Made by a program: the position numbers and the translations under genes
The notes under the pieces: model-generated
What the model was told of the DNA's origin: nothing
Databases searched by the model: none
What the model saw: the letters and a program-made list of their open reading frames with translations, nothing else
Part shown: positions 1 through 8,040 of the stretch, one piece after another
Layout of the letters: every line of letters begins with the position of its first letter
How positions within the stretch are numbered: the stretch's first letter is position 1
Origin: JBOEGW01 sp050633625
Lineage (GTDB): Bacteria > Pseudomonadota > Alphaproteobacteria > Rhodobacterales > Rhodobacteraceae
Direction: 5' to 3'
Assembly (NCBI GenBank): GCA_050633625.1
Contig: JBOEGW010000004.1
Location: 442,436-506,435 of the forward strand
DNA length: 64,000 bases

Positions 1-334
1 TTAACGGATGCCACTCTGGCAAAGGCTTGCCCTCATGACGCAGGCGATACGCACAGGTCGCAGGCATGAAATAGCCAATGTCGTCCATGTTGGAAGGCTT
101 TAGCACAATACACTCAGGCACGAATTGTAACCGAATGTCATACTGCGCACAGCGACAGGTTTGATCGTCTAACAAACGGCAGGCCACCGAGGTAAACACC
201 ACCTGGCCGGTGTCTTCATCCTCAAGCTTATTGAGGCAACATTTACCACAGCCATCACAGAGCGCCTCCCATTCGGGCGCGCTCAATTCGCCCAAAGGTC
301 GTTCCCAAAACTTGTGTCGCAATGCCTTCGCCAT
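1..334 (-). CDS. YcgN family cysteine-cluster protein (UPF0260), 3' end cut by window
   Basis: This is a member of the YcgN/UPF0260 family, which has a conserved cysteine cluster but no established reaction; a bound metal or Fe-S centre is only an inference. The 111 visible codons show C-x2-C-x2-CC at residues 26-33 (CDGCGKCC) and three more cysteines near residues 56-65. The frame is still open at the window edge, where the last residues are WHPL, so the C-terminus is missing. An AAGGAAGG ribosome site precedes the ATG. It lies just downstream of ribF on the same strand, separated by a copy of the intergenic repeat. Confidence 0.85.
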   Translation of the reverse strand, partial: MAKALRHKFWERPLGELSAPEWEALCDGCGKCCLNKLEDEDTGQVVFTSVACRLLDDQTCRCAQYDIRLQFVPECIVLKPSNMDDIGYFMPATCAYRLRHEGKPLPEWHPL

Positions 335-355
335 GCCGCCTTCCTTTCCTTCGCC

Positions 356-405
356 CCTTCTTTGGTTCTCAAATACCTCGGGGGTCTGGGGGCAGCGCCC
401 CCAGC
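356..405 (-). repeat. Intergenic hairpin repeat, copy A (tail type 1)
   Basis: This copy carries the core ACCTCGGGGG next to the perfect hairpin CTGGGGGCAGCGCCCCCAG. Read on the minus strand it runs hairpin, core, then a tail AACCAAAGAAGG, and sits between ribF and ycgN in the direction of transcription. It lacks the second hairpin seen in other copies. Confidence 0.7.
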
Positions 406-418
406 CTGTGGCAGAGGC

Positions 419-1357
419 TCAAAGCGCAGATAAAATCTCGCGCGCACGCGCGCAATCCGCATCCATTTGATGAATCAAGGCCTCAAGCCCATCGAACTTC
501 TCTTCCGGGCGCAAATAATCTACCAAAGCCACAGAAAGGTCTTCCCCGTAGATATCCCCTTTGAAATCAAACAGGTAACTTTCAAGATTCGGCTGGTTCT
601 CACCAAACATCGGCCGCACGCCCATCGAGGCGGCGCCGCCGTATTCCCCCTTATGTGGCCCTGTCAGCACATCCACCTTGACCACATAAACCCCGAATTT
701 GGGCGGGTGCAGCCCGGTGATGGACATATTCGCTGTGGGATAGCCAAGGTCGCGGCCGCGCTGATCACCCCGGATAACGGCGCCATCAATCCGGTGCCAA
801 TGTCCCAACATGCGCGCGGCGTCACGGGGGCGGCCTTCGGTGAGTGCTGTGCGGATGGCGGTGGAGCTGATTTCTTCTTCGGCGTCGCGCATCAAAGGCG
901 CAACAGTGACGCCAAAGCCCATCTGCGCCCCCAGCTCTTTGAGCGTCTCCACATTGCCCGCGCGGGCTTTGCCAAAGTTAAAATCGGCTCCGACAACAAC
1001 ATGTTTCAGGCCAAGCCCGTCAACCAGCACTTCACGGGCAAACCCCTCAGGCGACAGCGCCGACAGCGTGTCGTTGAAGCTCAGCTCATACAGTTTGTCG
1101 ACGCCAAGCCATTCCAGCCGATGCGCGCGGGCGGGCGCGTTCATCAGCCGAAAGGGCGGGGCTTTGGGGGCGAAATACTGGCGCGGGTGCGGCTCAAAGG
1201 TCATCACGCCAAGCGGTGCGTCAAGGCGTTTGGCTTGGGTGCGCGCGATATCGATCACGTATTGGTGGCCCCGGTGCACGCCGTCAAAATTGCCGATGGC
1301 GGCAGAAGCCCCTCGGTCAGATGTGTCGACAAAATGATAATCTCGAATGATGCGCAT
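419..1357 (-). CDS. ribF: Bifunctional riboflavin kinase / FAD synthetase
   Basis: The enzyme phosphorylates riboflavin to FMN and adenylylates FMN to FAD in the cytoplasm. The N-terminal nucleotidyltransferase domain shows the HIGH-like motif GNFDGVHRGHQ at residues 22-32, and ISSTAIR near residue 165. The C-terminal flavokinase domain shows GDQRGRDLGYPTANM near residue 200. The length of 312 residues is normal for the family. No strong ribosome site is visible before the ATG, but an upstream start is unlikely because the N-terminus already aligns with the family. It stands alone, with a long non-coding region upstream and ycgN downstream. Confidence 0.95.
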   Translation of the reverse strand: MRIIRDYHFVDTSDRGASAAIGNFDGVHRGHQYVIDIARTQAKRLDAPLGVMTFEPHPRQYFAPKAPPFRLMNAPARAHRLEWLGVDKLYELSFNDTLSALSPEGFAREVLVDGLGLKHVVVGADFNFGKARAGNVETLKELGAQMGFGVTVAPLMRDAEEEISSTAIRTALTEGRPRDAARMLGHWHRIDGAVIRGDQRGRDLGYPTANMSITGLHPPKFGVYVVKVDVLTGPHKGEYGGAASMGVRPMFGENQPNLESYLFDFKGDIYGEDLSVALVDYLRPEEKFDGLEALIHQMDADCARAREILSAL

Positions 1358-1680
1358 GGCATTGGGTTAGCGCCGGGCGAAAGCCTGCGCAAGCCCGATT
1401 GGCGCGCCCAAAGACGATGGCGCGCTGTGGGGCGCTGGGTTTTGCGCCCAAAGAGGGTTTGTTTGGTCAAAAAAGGGCGGCGCCGCCAAGGCGCACGGTT
1501 TGATCAAGGCGGGGGCTGGCCCCGGACCGAATGCCGGGTGGCCCCGGCAACAGCGCAAATGGTTTGGTCGCCCCATGGTATCAGGGCCAAAAACCGTGTG
1601 AGGAGCGAAAGGGGAGACCTTTCGCGCGGATCCGTAGGGCGAGTGTGTCCCGTCAGGGTTAACAGGCCGGAAACTGGGCG

Positions 1681-1716
1681 TACGGTAAGGCATACGGTGA
1701 GGCTTACGGTGAGGCG
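1681..1716 (+). repeat. Three tandem 12-bp repeats (TACGGTGAGGCT type)
   Basis: Three adjacent 12-base units read TACGGTAAGGCA, TACGGTGAGGCT and TACGGTGAGGCG. The first ten positions differ at a single base among the three. The array lies in non-coding DNA about 320 bases upstream of ribF. Confidence 0.75.
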
Positions 1717-1730
1717 ATTTGGGCGAAGGC

Positions 1731-1791
1731 AGGGGGCTTTGCCCCCTCTGGCTGCGCCATTCACCCCCAGGATATTTTTGGAACACTGAAA
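1731..1791 (+). repeat. Intergenic hairpin repeat, copy B (tail type 2)
   Basis: Hairpin GGGGGCTTTGCCCCC is followed by a spacer, the core CCCCCAGGATATTTTT and the tail GGAACACTGAAA. The orientation is opposite to the flanking minus-strand genes, unlike most other copies. Confidence 0.7.
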
Positions 1792-1912
1792 TCAGGCGTT
1801 TTTTGCGGAGCAAAATGCGCGAAGAGAGACCCGTGACAGGGGCGCGAGCGCAAAAACGCCCGGCTGTTTTGCGAAAGGCCGGGCGATTTGATTTGATTTG
1901 AGCCGGTTGGGG

Positions 1913-2356
1913 CTAGTCGAATTTCTTGGAAGGGGCGAGCACTGTGGCCTCGCCTTTGAGGACGGGCTTGCCGTCAACAAGGCATTCGGTTTTGAGCGTG
2001 ACGCGGCGTTTGGCGAAATCAATTTCCATCACTGTTACCTCGGCGCGCACCACGTCACCGGGGCGTACGGGGGCGAGAAACTTGAGGTTTTGCCCCATAT
2101 AGATGGTTCCGTGGCCGGGGAGTTGCTCGCCGATCACGGCGGAAATCAAACCTGCCGTCAGCATCCCATGGGCGATGCGCCCTTCAAAGATTGTGTCTTG
2201 AGCGTAGGCGTCATCGAGGTGCACCGGGTTCCGGTCGGTGGAGACTTCTGCGAAAAGCTCGATGTCGCGGTCTGTGACCTCTTTGATGATATGACGTTGC
2301 ATACCGATTTCGAGGTCTTCGATGCAAATCGTGCCGCGTGGGAAATTGTCCAACAT
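1913..2356 (-). CDS. MaoC family (R)-specific enoyl-CoA hydratase-like protein
   Basis: The protein has a single MaoC-type hot-dog domain, the fold of (R)-specific 2-enoyl-CoA hydratases that feed fatty-acid intermediates into polyhydroxyalkanoate or acyl-CoA pathways. The hydratase-2 motif with its catalytic Asp and His is visible as STDRNPVHLDD near residues 38-48, followed by a glycine-rich stretch GRIAHGML. The chosen ATG gives 147 residues and has AGAGGG in front; a longer frame would add 23 low-complexity residues without a ribosome site. The exact acyl-CoA substrate cannot be read from the sequence. It is a single-gene unit ahead of ribF. Confidence 0.85.
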   Translation of the reverse strand: MLDNFPRGTICIEDLEIGMQRHIIKEVTDRDIELFAEVSTDRNPVHLDDAYAQDTIFEGRIAHGMLTAGLISAVIGEQLPGHGTIYMGQNLKFLAPVRPGDVVRAEVTVMEIDFAKRRVTLKTECLVDGKPVLKGEATVLAPSKKFD

Positions 2357-2513
2357 GTCGCCCTCTGCCTTGTGACTGCGCGGCGCTGGAATTGGCCGCT
2401 GGGTAATTATCGCGCACTGAATCATCGCGCTGGGTAATATAATTACTTTGCAGGTGCAGAAAAATCAAGGGGAGAATTGCGAATTCTTCCCCTCAAATGG
2501 TCTTACGTTACGA

Positions 2514-3392
2514 TCATCGCAGCCCACCAATGGCATATGTGGCGTTTGTTTGCGCTTTCTCCACATAATCTTGAAGGGCTTTGGGGTCGGGTTGGCCGCC
2601 AGCTTGGGTTTTCGTTTCCGCGGCTGCGAGGCCGCCTGTGATAAAGACAGAATCAATGTCTTCGCCCATAGCGCCTTGGATGTCGGTGTGGATGCCGTCG
2701 CCAATTGCCAGAATGCGGCTGTCTGCGGGCAATGGCCCAAGCCCGGCGAGGCGGCGGCGCGCCAGATCATAGATGGGCGGATGGGGTTTGCCAAAATACA
2801 GGCTTTCCCCGCCCATCTCGGTGTAGAGCTGCGCGATTGCGCCTGCGCACCATTCGCGGGTTTCACCACGGTCCACCACGATATCCGGATTGGCGCACAT
2901 GAGTTTCAGGCCGCGTTGCTTGGCCAAAAGCAATTCTGGGCGCAGCACCTCCGGGTCCGCCAGCGGGTTGAATGGCCCGCAACAGACAATGCCATCAGCC
3001 TCTGCGAGCGGCACTTGTTTGATCTCAACAGGGTCGGCAATCAGGGGCAGGGGATCAAAGAACACTTGGTCATGCTCTTGTCCCATGAGATAGACCTTTT
3101 CCCCCACAGCACCGGTAAACATCGCGGCGCGCGCGGCGTCCCCTGAGGTGGCGATGGCGTCATAGGTATCTTCTGGCAGGTTCATATTCGCAAGCTGGGT
3201 TGCCACGCTTTGGAACTGGCGCGGGGCGTTGGTGACCATGATCACCTTTCCCCCTTGGGCGCGATAGGCTTGTAAGGCTTTGATCGCGTCGGGGAAGGGG
3301 GCATAGCCGTCATGCACGCACCCCCAGAGGTCGCAAAACAGCGCATCATAGTTTGCGGAAATCTCAGCGAGGTTTTCGATCAGGCGGGTCAT
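2514..3392 (-). CDS. HAD superfamily class IIA hydrolase (TIGR01459-like)
   Basis: This is a NagD-like HAD phosphatase of the alphaproteobacterial TIGR01459 group, whose substrate is unknown. HAD motif I appears as ALFCDLWGCVHDG near residue 18 (nucleophile Asp followed by W rather than D), motif II as VTNAPR, and motif IV as ILAIGDGIHTDIQGA near residue 230. The second Asp of the usual DxD is replaced by Trp (DLWG), as is common in this subgroup. The start was set at the ATG preceded by AAGGAG, dropping 14 residues of a longer frame. It is monocistronic as far as can be seen. Confidence 0.88.
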   Translation of the reverse strand: MTRLIENLAEISANYDALFCDLWGCVHDGYAPFPDAIKALQAYRAQGGKVIMVTNAPRQFQSVATQLANMNLPEDTYDAIATSGDAARAAMFTGAVGEKVYLMGQEHDQVFFDPLPLIADPVEIKQVPLAEADGIVCCGPFNPLADPEVLRPELLLAKQRGLKLMCANPDIVVDRGETREWCAGAIAQLYTEMGGESLYFGKPHPPIYDLARRRLAGLGPLPADSRILAIGDGIHTDIQGAMGEDIDSVFITGGLAAAETKTQAGGQPDPKALQDYVEKAQTNATYAIGGLR

Positions 3393-3520
3393 GGTGGCTC
3401 CTTTTGGTCGTTGAGGTCTTGTAGCGCGCGCCAAAGCGGGAGGAAATCCAAATCGAAGGGTGATTGTCCTTGGTGCGGTGAACGGCAGTGCTTCGGGCGC
3501 GGGGGGAAGGGTGGCCCGCG

Positions 3521-3883
3521 TTAGGCGCGCAAAAACCGCGCAAACCCAAAGGCGACAAACCCTTCGGTGAGGATCGCGACTATGATGCCTGCGCCAACCC
3601 GCCCAAGGGACAGCTCAATCAGCCCAAGCAGCGCCATGGCGCCCATCATCACGCTTAGGCCAAGGGCGATTGTGAATTGCGAGCGCCCGCGCGCCCGGCG
3701 TGCGCCAAAGAGAATGATGCTCAGCCCCAAAAACAAAACACCCGCATGGCGCGCCATGACGGTAGCCGCGACATCGCCCTCAAGGCCAAAGAGCCATAAA
3801 AACAGCCCCGGAACCAAGATCAGCCCCGCCGCGAGGACAAGGGCTAACAGGGTCGTGAGCATACAGGTATGGCGAAAGGTCAT
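3521..3883 (-). CDS. Small four-helix membrane protein, unknown function
   Basis: About 120 residues are almost wholly hydrophobic, with four predicted membrane helices at roughly residues 8-30, 43-60, 70-90 and 97-115 and a charged RRARGRSQ loop between helices two and three. The layout recalls small integral membrane proteins of the DUF4345 kind, but I do not assign a family with certainty. An upstream in-frame ATG 30 bases earlier also has a purine-rich AAAGGGG before it, so the start is open. It is transcribed alone between the pyrophosphatase and the HAD gene. Confidence 0.6.
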   Translation of the reverse strand: MTFRHTCMLTTLLALVLAAGLILVPGLFLWLFGLEGDVAATVMARHAGVLFLGLSIILFGARRARGRSQFTIALGLSVMMGAMALLGLIELSLGRVGAGIIVAILTEGFVAFGFARFLRA

Positions 3884-3952
3884 GCTGTTTTCCCAACAAA
3901 AAAAGAGGCGCATCGGCGCGCCCCTTTTGATCTTAACCGAAACCTGACTGCC

Positions 3953-4873
3953 TTAAAGCGCAAGGTTCGGGATGATTTGTTTTTTGCGGCTGACAATGCC
4001 GGGGAGGACAACCAAATCGCCGGTGACTGTGGCGTTGAAGCTTTTCTCGGCCAGGGTTTTTACAAGATCGTTGGGCACCAAAAGCGTGGCTTCTTCTTTG
4101 ATGATGTCCACGACGAAAAGCAAAACCTGCTCGACACCGTCCTCGGCGGCTACGGTTTTCATGGTCTCCATCAAGCTGTCTTTGCGATCCAGGGGGATGT
4201 TTGGTGCCGTGGTTTCCAGCACGGAAACACGGAATTTGGTGCCCTCAACGGCGTATTCCTTACTGTCCATACGCAAAAGTTCCGCGTCGGAAAACGCGCT
4301 CACGTCGGATTTGGCTGCAAACATTTCGGCCGCATAATCCGGGATCGAAAGGCCAAGTTCGGAGGCGAGTGTCTTGGCGACCTCAATGTCACGCTCGGTT
4401 GTGGTCGGGGAGCGGAATTCAAGCGTGTCGGAGAGGATGCAGGACAAGGCAAGCGCGCGCACCCAATCAGGCATCTTGGCGGTGTCATCGCCCAACAGGT
4501 CGTACATGATCGTCGCGGTGCAGGCGACCGGGCGGATGGTGATGTCGATCGGCCCTTTGGTTTCCAGACCGCCCACCAGCTTGTGGTGGTCGATGATTTG
4601 CACAACGTCAGCGTCATTGATGTTGTCGGGCAATTCAGCCGGGTTGTTGGTGTCAACGATCACACACCGCTGGCCCTCGGCAAGTTCGGTCAAGATGCGC
4701 GGCTTGGGGCAGTCCCAGCGTTTGAGCACGAATGCGGCCTCGGTGTTTGGCTCACCAAGCAACACGGCTTCGGCGTTTTCGCCTTTGACTTCATTGAGAT
4801 ACCACGCCCACAAAATCGGGGAGCCTGTGGAGTCTGTGTCGGGGGATTTGTGGCCAAAAACGAGCGTCGTCAT
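3953..4873 (-). CDS. ppaC: Manganese-dependent inorganic pyrophosphatase (family II)
   Basis: The enzyme hydrolyses pyrophosphate to two phosphates, pulling biosynthetic reactions forward in the cytoplasm. The DHH-family signatures are in order: GHKSPDTDS at the N-terminus, VIVDTNN, IIDHHKLVG near residue 93, and the C-terminal DHHA2 motif SRKKQ. About 306 residues is the normal size for a family II enzyme without a CBS insert. Two in-frame ATGs lie five codons apart; the one next to the conserved TTLVFGHKSPD start was chosen, although neither has a clear ribosome site. Most alphaproteobacteria use family I pyrophosphatase, so its presence here is noteworthy but known in this group. Confidence 0.92.
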   Translation of the reverse strand: MTTLVFGHKSPDTDSTGSPILWAWYLNEVKGENAEAVLLGEPNTEAAFVLKRWDCPKPRILTELAEGQRCVIVDTNNPAELPDNINDADVVQIIDHHKLVGGLETKGPIDITIRPVACTATIMYDLLGDDTAKMPDWVRALALSCILSDTLEFRSPTTTERDIEVAKTLASELGLSIPDYAAEMFAAKSDVSAFSDAELLRMDSKEYAVEGTKFRVSVLETTAPNIPLDRKDSLMETMKTVAAEDGVEQVLLFVVDIIKEEATLLVPNDLVKTLAEKSFNATVTGDLVVLPGIVSRKKQIIPNLAL

Positions 4874-5003
4874 ATGTGTGATATCCATTCAGTGGGGGTA
4901 TTTTGGGGCCTTATAGGCTTGGTCAATGGGATTGTCACCACCCGGATGGTCGCAGGTCGCACGCCCCCTTGGTTGCGCCGGGCAAAGAGGCTAGGAAAGG
5001 GGG

Positions 5004-5657
5004 ATGAGCAAACCAGCGGAAACAGATTTATACGCACCGGTGAAGGCTTGGCTTGAGGCGCTGGGCTTTGAGGTCAAAGCGGAGGTCGGGGCGGCGGATG
5101 TGGTGGCCCTGCGCGATGGGATGATGACGGTTGTTGAGTTGAAGGTGGGGTTTTCGCTGACGCTCTTACAACAGGCGGTGGCACGCCAAGCGATGACGGA
5201 TAACGTCTATGTGGCGGTGCCGCGCTGGGGCGGGCGACAAGGCTGGCGGGCGTTCAAGGGCAATGTGGGCCTGTGCAAACGGCTTGGGGTGGGGGTGCTG
5301 TCGGTGCGCCTCTCTGATGGCTTCGTGCAGATCCACGCGGACCCCGGCACGTTTACCCCACGCAAAAGCCGCGCGAAGGCTGGGCGGGTCTTGTCCGAGT
5401 TCGCCCGCCTTGAGGGAGATCCGAACATAGGCGGGACACGCGGCAAACGGGTCACTGCCTATCAACAAGATTGCGAACGCATAGCGCGGTTTTTGGCAGC
5501 CAATGGCCCCACCAAGGGCGCTGTCGTGGCCAAGGGCACAGAGGTCAAAACTGCAACCCGGATGATGGCGATCAATCACTATGGGTGGTTTGAACGACTG
5601 GAAAAGGGCATCTACGGCCTGTCAAAAGCCGGGCAGGACGCGGCAAAGTCCCTATAA
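5004..5657 (+). CDS. DUF2161 protein with PD-(D/E)XK nuclease-like fold
   Basis: The protein belongs to the DUF2161 family of putative phosphodiesterases. Its N-terminal half has the PD-(D/E)XK arrangement, with AADVVAL at residues 30-36 and VVELK at residues 43-47 supplying the acidic and lysine positions. The C-terminal half (KGAVVAKGTEVKTATRMMA, YGWFERLEKGIYGL) resembles a small winged-helix. It is a lone gene read opposite to its left neighbour, with AGGAAAGGGGG before the ATG. Substrate (DNA, RNA or other) is unknown. Confidence 0.8.
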   Translation: MSKPAETDLYAPVKAWLEALGFEVKAEVGAADVVALRDGMMTVVELKVGFSLTLLQQAVARQAMTDNVYVAVPRWGGRQGWRAFKGNVGLCKRLGVGVLSVRLSDGFVQIHADPGTFTPRKSRAKAGRVLSEFARLEGDPNIGGTRGKRVTAYQQDCERIARFLAANGPTKGAVVAKGTEVKTATRMMAINHYGWFERLEKGIYGLSKAGQDAAKSL

Positions 5658-5763
5658 TCATCCGCTCAATCACGCGCTCTGCCATCCGCGCGCAAGCCGT
5701 GCTCAGGATCAGAAAGGTCCGCGCCCTTCCCGGGCCCTTCCCGCGCCGGGGTTGTGCCTTTCG

Positions 5764-5817
5764 TTTTCAGTGTTCTATAAATATCCCCGCCGGAGGCATC
5801 GCGGGCGCAGGCCCGCA
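5764..5817 (-). repeat. Intergenic hairpin repeat, copy C (tail type 2)
   Basis: The tail TTTCAGTGTTC, the core ATATCCCCGCCGGAGGC and the hairpin GCGGGCGCAGGCCCGC are visible. The copy lies between two convergent genes and reads downstream of the minus-strand gene. A second perfect hairpin, ACGCCAGCGCAGGCTGGCGT, overlaps the end of that gene. Confidence 0.6.
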
Positions 5818-5818
5818 A

Positions 5819-6484
5819 TTACGCCAGCGCAGGCTGGCGTTTGGCCTTTCGAAGCGGTTTGCGAATGACCCATTCTGCCACCAAAAGGTTGATGGACCAG
5901 CCCAAAATCAAGATCACCCCCACCGTGACCGGATCAATTTCGCCAGTGACCATAAACACAGGCATAAACATCAACCGTTGTGTTCCCGCACCCAGCGCCA
6001 AAGCATAAGCGCGCAACATCCAAGCGCCATGCTGTGCGTATTTGCGCCCAACAAGAGCGGCGGTGGCGAGCGTCAATGCGCATAGGAACACCACGCCAAA
6101 ACCAAGGTTTGAATAGTATTTGATCGGCCCGAGCAAAGGCGGAAACACCTCATTCATATAGAGCGCGGTGAGGGCGGCGATGAACCCCAAGGGCAAAAGC
6201 GCGCGCCCCGTGATTTTATGCGCCCGGTGATGGCGGGCACGAAAACTGCCAATGACTTGAAAGGCACCCAAAAGCGCGAAAGCAACCCCGGCGATCACAT
6301 GTGTAAATATCGGCACAGGGCGCGCGACATAGGTGGCCGCGTCGGTCCCCGCGCCATCGGTTCCAAGTACAAGGTGGGAGGCGGTCGCACTGAGGCTCAT
6401 CGCGCCCGTGAGTGCGGGGAGCAGAGCCAGGACAATCAGTCCTGCGAGTTTGAAGCGGTCAAGAGTTGGCATTTTGCGGGGCAT
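5819..6484 (-). CDS. DUF2306 family integral membrane protein
   Basis: This 221-residue protein has about six or seven hydrophobic helices and histidines placed as in DUF2306/YozB-like membrane proteins (FTHVIAGVAFALLG, RARHHRAHKITGRALLPLGF, HGAWMLRAYALALG). The paired histidines suggest haem or metal binding by inference only. The start was chosen at the ATG preceded by AAAGGA; a longer frame would run backwards through the upstream regulator region without ribosome site. It follows the XRE regulator on the same strand with a 76-base gap and may be part of that operon. Confidence 0.78.
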   Translation of the reverse strand: MPRKMPTLDRFKLAGLIVLALLPALTGAMSLSATASHLVLGTDGAGTDAATYVARPVPIFTHVIAGVAFALLGAFQVIGSFRARHHRAHKITGRALLPLGFIAALTALYMNEVFPPLLGPIKYYSNLGFGVVFLCALTLATAALVGRKYAQHGAWMLRAYALALGAGTQRLMFMPVFMVTGEIDPVTVGVILILGWSINLLVAEWVIRKPLRKAKRQPALA

Positions 6485-6560
6485 GGTTTGTCCTTTCAAA
6501 AGGCAAAGAGAGGGGGATCGGAGCCTTGGCTCCGGTGCATGGTTTTGACTGTGAAGATCG

Positions 6561-6776
6561 TCAGTCCTCGCGGAAGAACACTTGGTCGAGCGGTTTGTTA
6601 AAGGCATCCGCGATGAGGAAGGCGAGTTCCAAAGTGGGGGCGTATCTGGCTTTTTCGATGGCGGCGATGGTTTGCCTTGTGACGCCCACCGTTTTGGCGA
6701 GATCGCCTTGGGTCATTTCGTCGGCATCAAAGCGTAACCGCCTGACGTTGTTTCCGATTTTGAGTTTCTTTGCCAT
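6561..6776 (-). CDS. Small XRE family helix-turn-helix regulator
   Basis: The 71 residues are little more than one Cro/C1-type helix-turn-helix, with the recognition region TQGDLAKTVGVTRQTIAAIE at residues 22-41. Such single-domain regulators often control the membrane protein encoded beside them. The gene starts three bases after the stop of the upstream membrane protein, so the two are surely co-transcribed. A perfect inverted repeat in the operon promoter is a natural candidate for its operator, which would make the operon self-regulated. Confidence 0.88.
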   Translation of the reverse strand: MAKKLKIGNNVRRLRFDADEMTQGDLAKTVGVTRQTIAAIEKARYAPTLELAFLIADAFNKPLDQVFFRED

Positions 6777-6779
6777 GTG

Positions 6780-7238
6780 CTACCCTCGCACGTAACGACA
6801 GAGTTTATAGGCGTTTGCGATGAGATCACCAACCGCACACCCCAAGAGCGCAAGCCCAAGTACGGCGGGAGCGCTGGTGCCTTGCCATGCGAGAAACAGC
6901 CCGAACACCAAGGCGCCGCCCGAAACCCAGCTCGAAATCCGTTCGCCCCGTAAACTGAACGCCAGATCGCGTTCGTCCGTGAGGTCTTGAACCTCGCCTG
7001 TGCCTGTCGCGATGGCCAGCACGATCGTTCCTAAGATGTGCACAACAATGGACAGGACAATCGCGACCCCGACAGCGATCAGCATCAGGCGGGCTGCGGC
7101 CATCAGCCCGTCTGGGCCAGTAAAATCACCGGCGTTGAGGCCGCTCAAAAAGCGGGGGGCAAAAATCGCGAGGATGAGTGTTGTCGCGATGAATTGGAAA
7201 AGCGCTGTGCGCTGTCCTTGGGGGACGTCGAGGGACAT
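6780..7238 (-). CDS. Four-helix membrane protein co-transcribed with XRE regulator
   Basis: The protein has four predicted membrane helices: two in the first half (FQFIATTLILAIFAPRFL; RLMLIAVGVAIVLSIVVHI) and two in the second (ISSWVSGGALVFGLFLAW; AVLGLALLGCAVGDLIA), with a conserved-looking loop LTDERDLAFSLRGERIS. That loop is typical of small membrane proteins paired with XRE regulators. Function is unknown. The ATG with GGAG in front was chosen; two other in-frame ATGs, 33 and 51 bases upstream, each preceded by AAACCGAAC or similar, cannot be excluded. Confidence 0.75.
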   Translation of the reverse strand: MSLDVPQGQRTALFQFIATTLILAIFAPRFLSGLNAGDFTGPDGLMAAARLMLIAVGVAIVLSIVVHILGTIVLAIATGTGEVQDLTDERDLAFSLRGERISSWVSGGALVFGLFLAWQGTSAPAVLGLALLGCAVGDLIANAYKLCRYVRG

Positions 7239-7282
7239 TGTTGGCTCCATGTTCGGTTTTGTGAACGTCATGTTCGGTTTTC

Positions 7283-7302
7283 TTAACATGATATGATGTT
7301 AA
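7283..7302. promoter_or_regulatory. Candidate operator: inverted repeat TTAACAT-N6-ATGTTAA
   Basis: The arms are perfect 7-base complements around six bases. The element overlaps the likely -10 region of the membrane protein/XRE operon, a usual place for an autorepressor site. Confidence 0.6.
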
Positions 7303-7318
7303 AAATCTTTAACGTCAA
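7288..7318 (-). promoter_or_regulatory. Candidate promoter of the membrane protein/XRE operon
   Basis: On the minus strand a TTGACG -35 box is followed, 17 to 19 bases on, by CATATC or TATCAT as -10. The spacing fits a housekeeping sigma factor only approximately, and the -10 falls inside the inverted repeat. Confidence 0.4.
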
Positions 7319-7584
7319 GTGGGGTATGGTTTACACCGCTGTTCTCTGGCTAAGCGCTTGATTTTGCAGGGATGAGATTGGCGTTGAGGGCGCCAGTCCT
7401 GCGCGTTCAGGCCCAAAAATCAACGAATCAACCGGGGAATTTTCCGGCAAGGCTTGCAAAAAATGGGGTGTCCCCTTGCGGCGCTGGGGTTCGTCGATGA
7501 GGATAGGAGACGGCCGGTTTGGGACGAAGGCTGTCGCGTCCTTTTGGGGGTAACGAGGCCTGCGGCCATATGGAGGGATGGTTA

Positions 7585-7971
7585 ATGACAAATGACGAAA
7601 TGAAAGAGGTCTACAGGGGGTATATTGCCTGCCTGAACGCGCAAGACTGGGCTCAGCTTGACCGCTTTGTGGCTGAGGAGGTCACCCATAATGAGCGCCC
7701 AATCGGATTGGCGGGCTACCGGGCCATGTTGGAAGCGGATTTCAAGGCAATTCCCGATCTTCGGTTCAACATTGACAGGCTGCTTTGCGATCCGCCGATG
7801 ATTGCCAGCCGATTGGCGTTTGACTGCACGCCTGTGGGCCAGCTTTTTGGTCTGGAGGTGAACGGAAAGCGGGTCCGGTTTGCGGAAAACGTCTTTTATG
7901 AGCTGAAAGGTGGCAAGATTTGCGCCGTTTGGTCGGTAATAGATAAGGCGTCAATCGCTGACCAGCTTTGA
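7585..7971 (+). CDS. SnoaL-like / ester cyclase family protein
   Basis: The 128 residues match the NTF2-like SnoaL fold: an N-terminal helix with YRGYIACLNAQDWAQLDRFV, then LAGYRAMLEADFKAIPDLRFNID and a C-terminal FYELKGGKICAVWSVIDK. Members range from polyketide cyclases to proteins of unknown role; nothing nearby suggests polyketide synthesis, so a precise reaction is not claimed. The ATG chosen has GGAGGG nine bases ahead; a longer frame adds 22 residues with no family similarity. It stands alone between a minus-strand operon and DUF2322. Confidence 0.8.
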   Translation: MTNDEMKEVYRGYIACLNAQDWAQLDRFVAEEVTHNERPIGLAGYRAMLEADFKAIPDLRFNIDRLLCDPPMIASRLAFDCTPVGQLFGLEVNGKRVRFAENVFYELKGGKICAVWSVIDKASIADQL

Positions 7972-8040
7972 GAGGCGCGGCTTGGCGCTGCCGCTGTTCT
8001 GCCCTGCTCTGCGGGGCGTTCCGGGCGCGCTCTGGGCCGC

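Larger units (their letters stand above)
1358..1912. other. Non-coding gap holding a triple 12-bp repeat and repeat copy B
   Basis: No gene is supported in these 555 bases. Open frames here are GC-biased shadows, and one on the minus strand includes the translated hairpin repeat (VFQKYPGG), which marks it as spurious. Two structures stand out: a triple 12-bp tandem repeat and a copy of the dispersed intergenic repeat, annotated separately. The promoter of ribF should lie in the part adjacent to its ATG, but no convincing -35/-10 pair was recognised. Confidence 0.6.

Noticed and set aside
467..1789. 440-residue plus-strand open frame opposite ribF
   Set aside because: Antisense to a clear RibF; composition is the GC-biased mirror of the real gene and no family similarity or ribosome site is seen.
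1367..1813. 148-residue minus-strand frame upstream of ribF
   Set aside because: It includes translated hairpin repeat (VFQKYPGG) and the 12-bp array; no ribosome site and no family.
7331..7591. 86-residue minus-strand frame between the XRE operon and the SnoaL-like gene
   Set aside because: Proline-rich, without family similarity; overlaps the start of the SnoaL-like gene.
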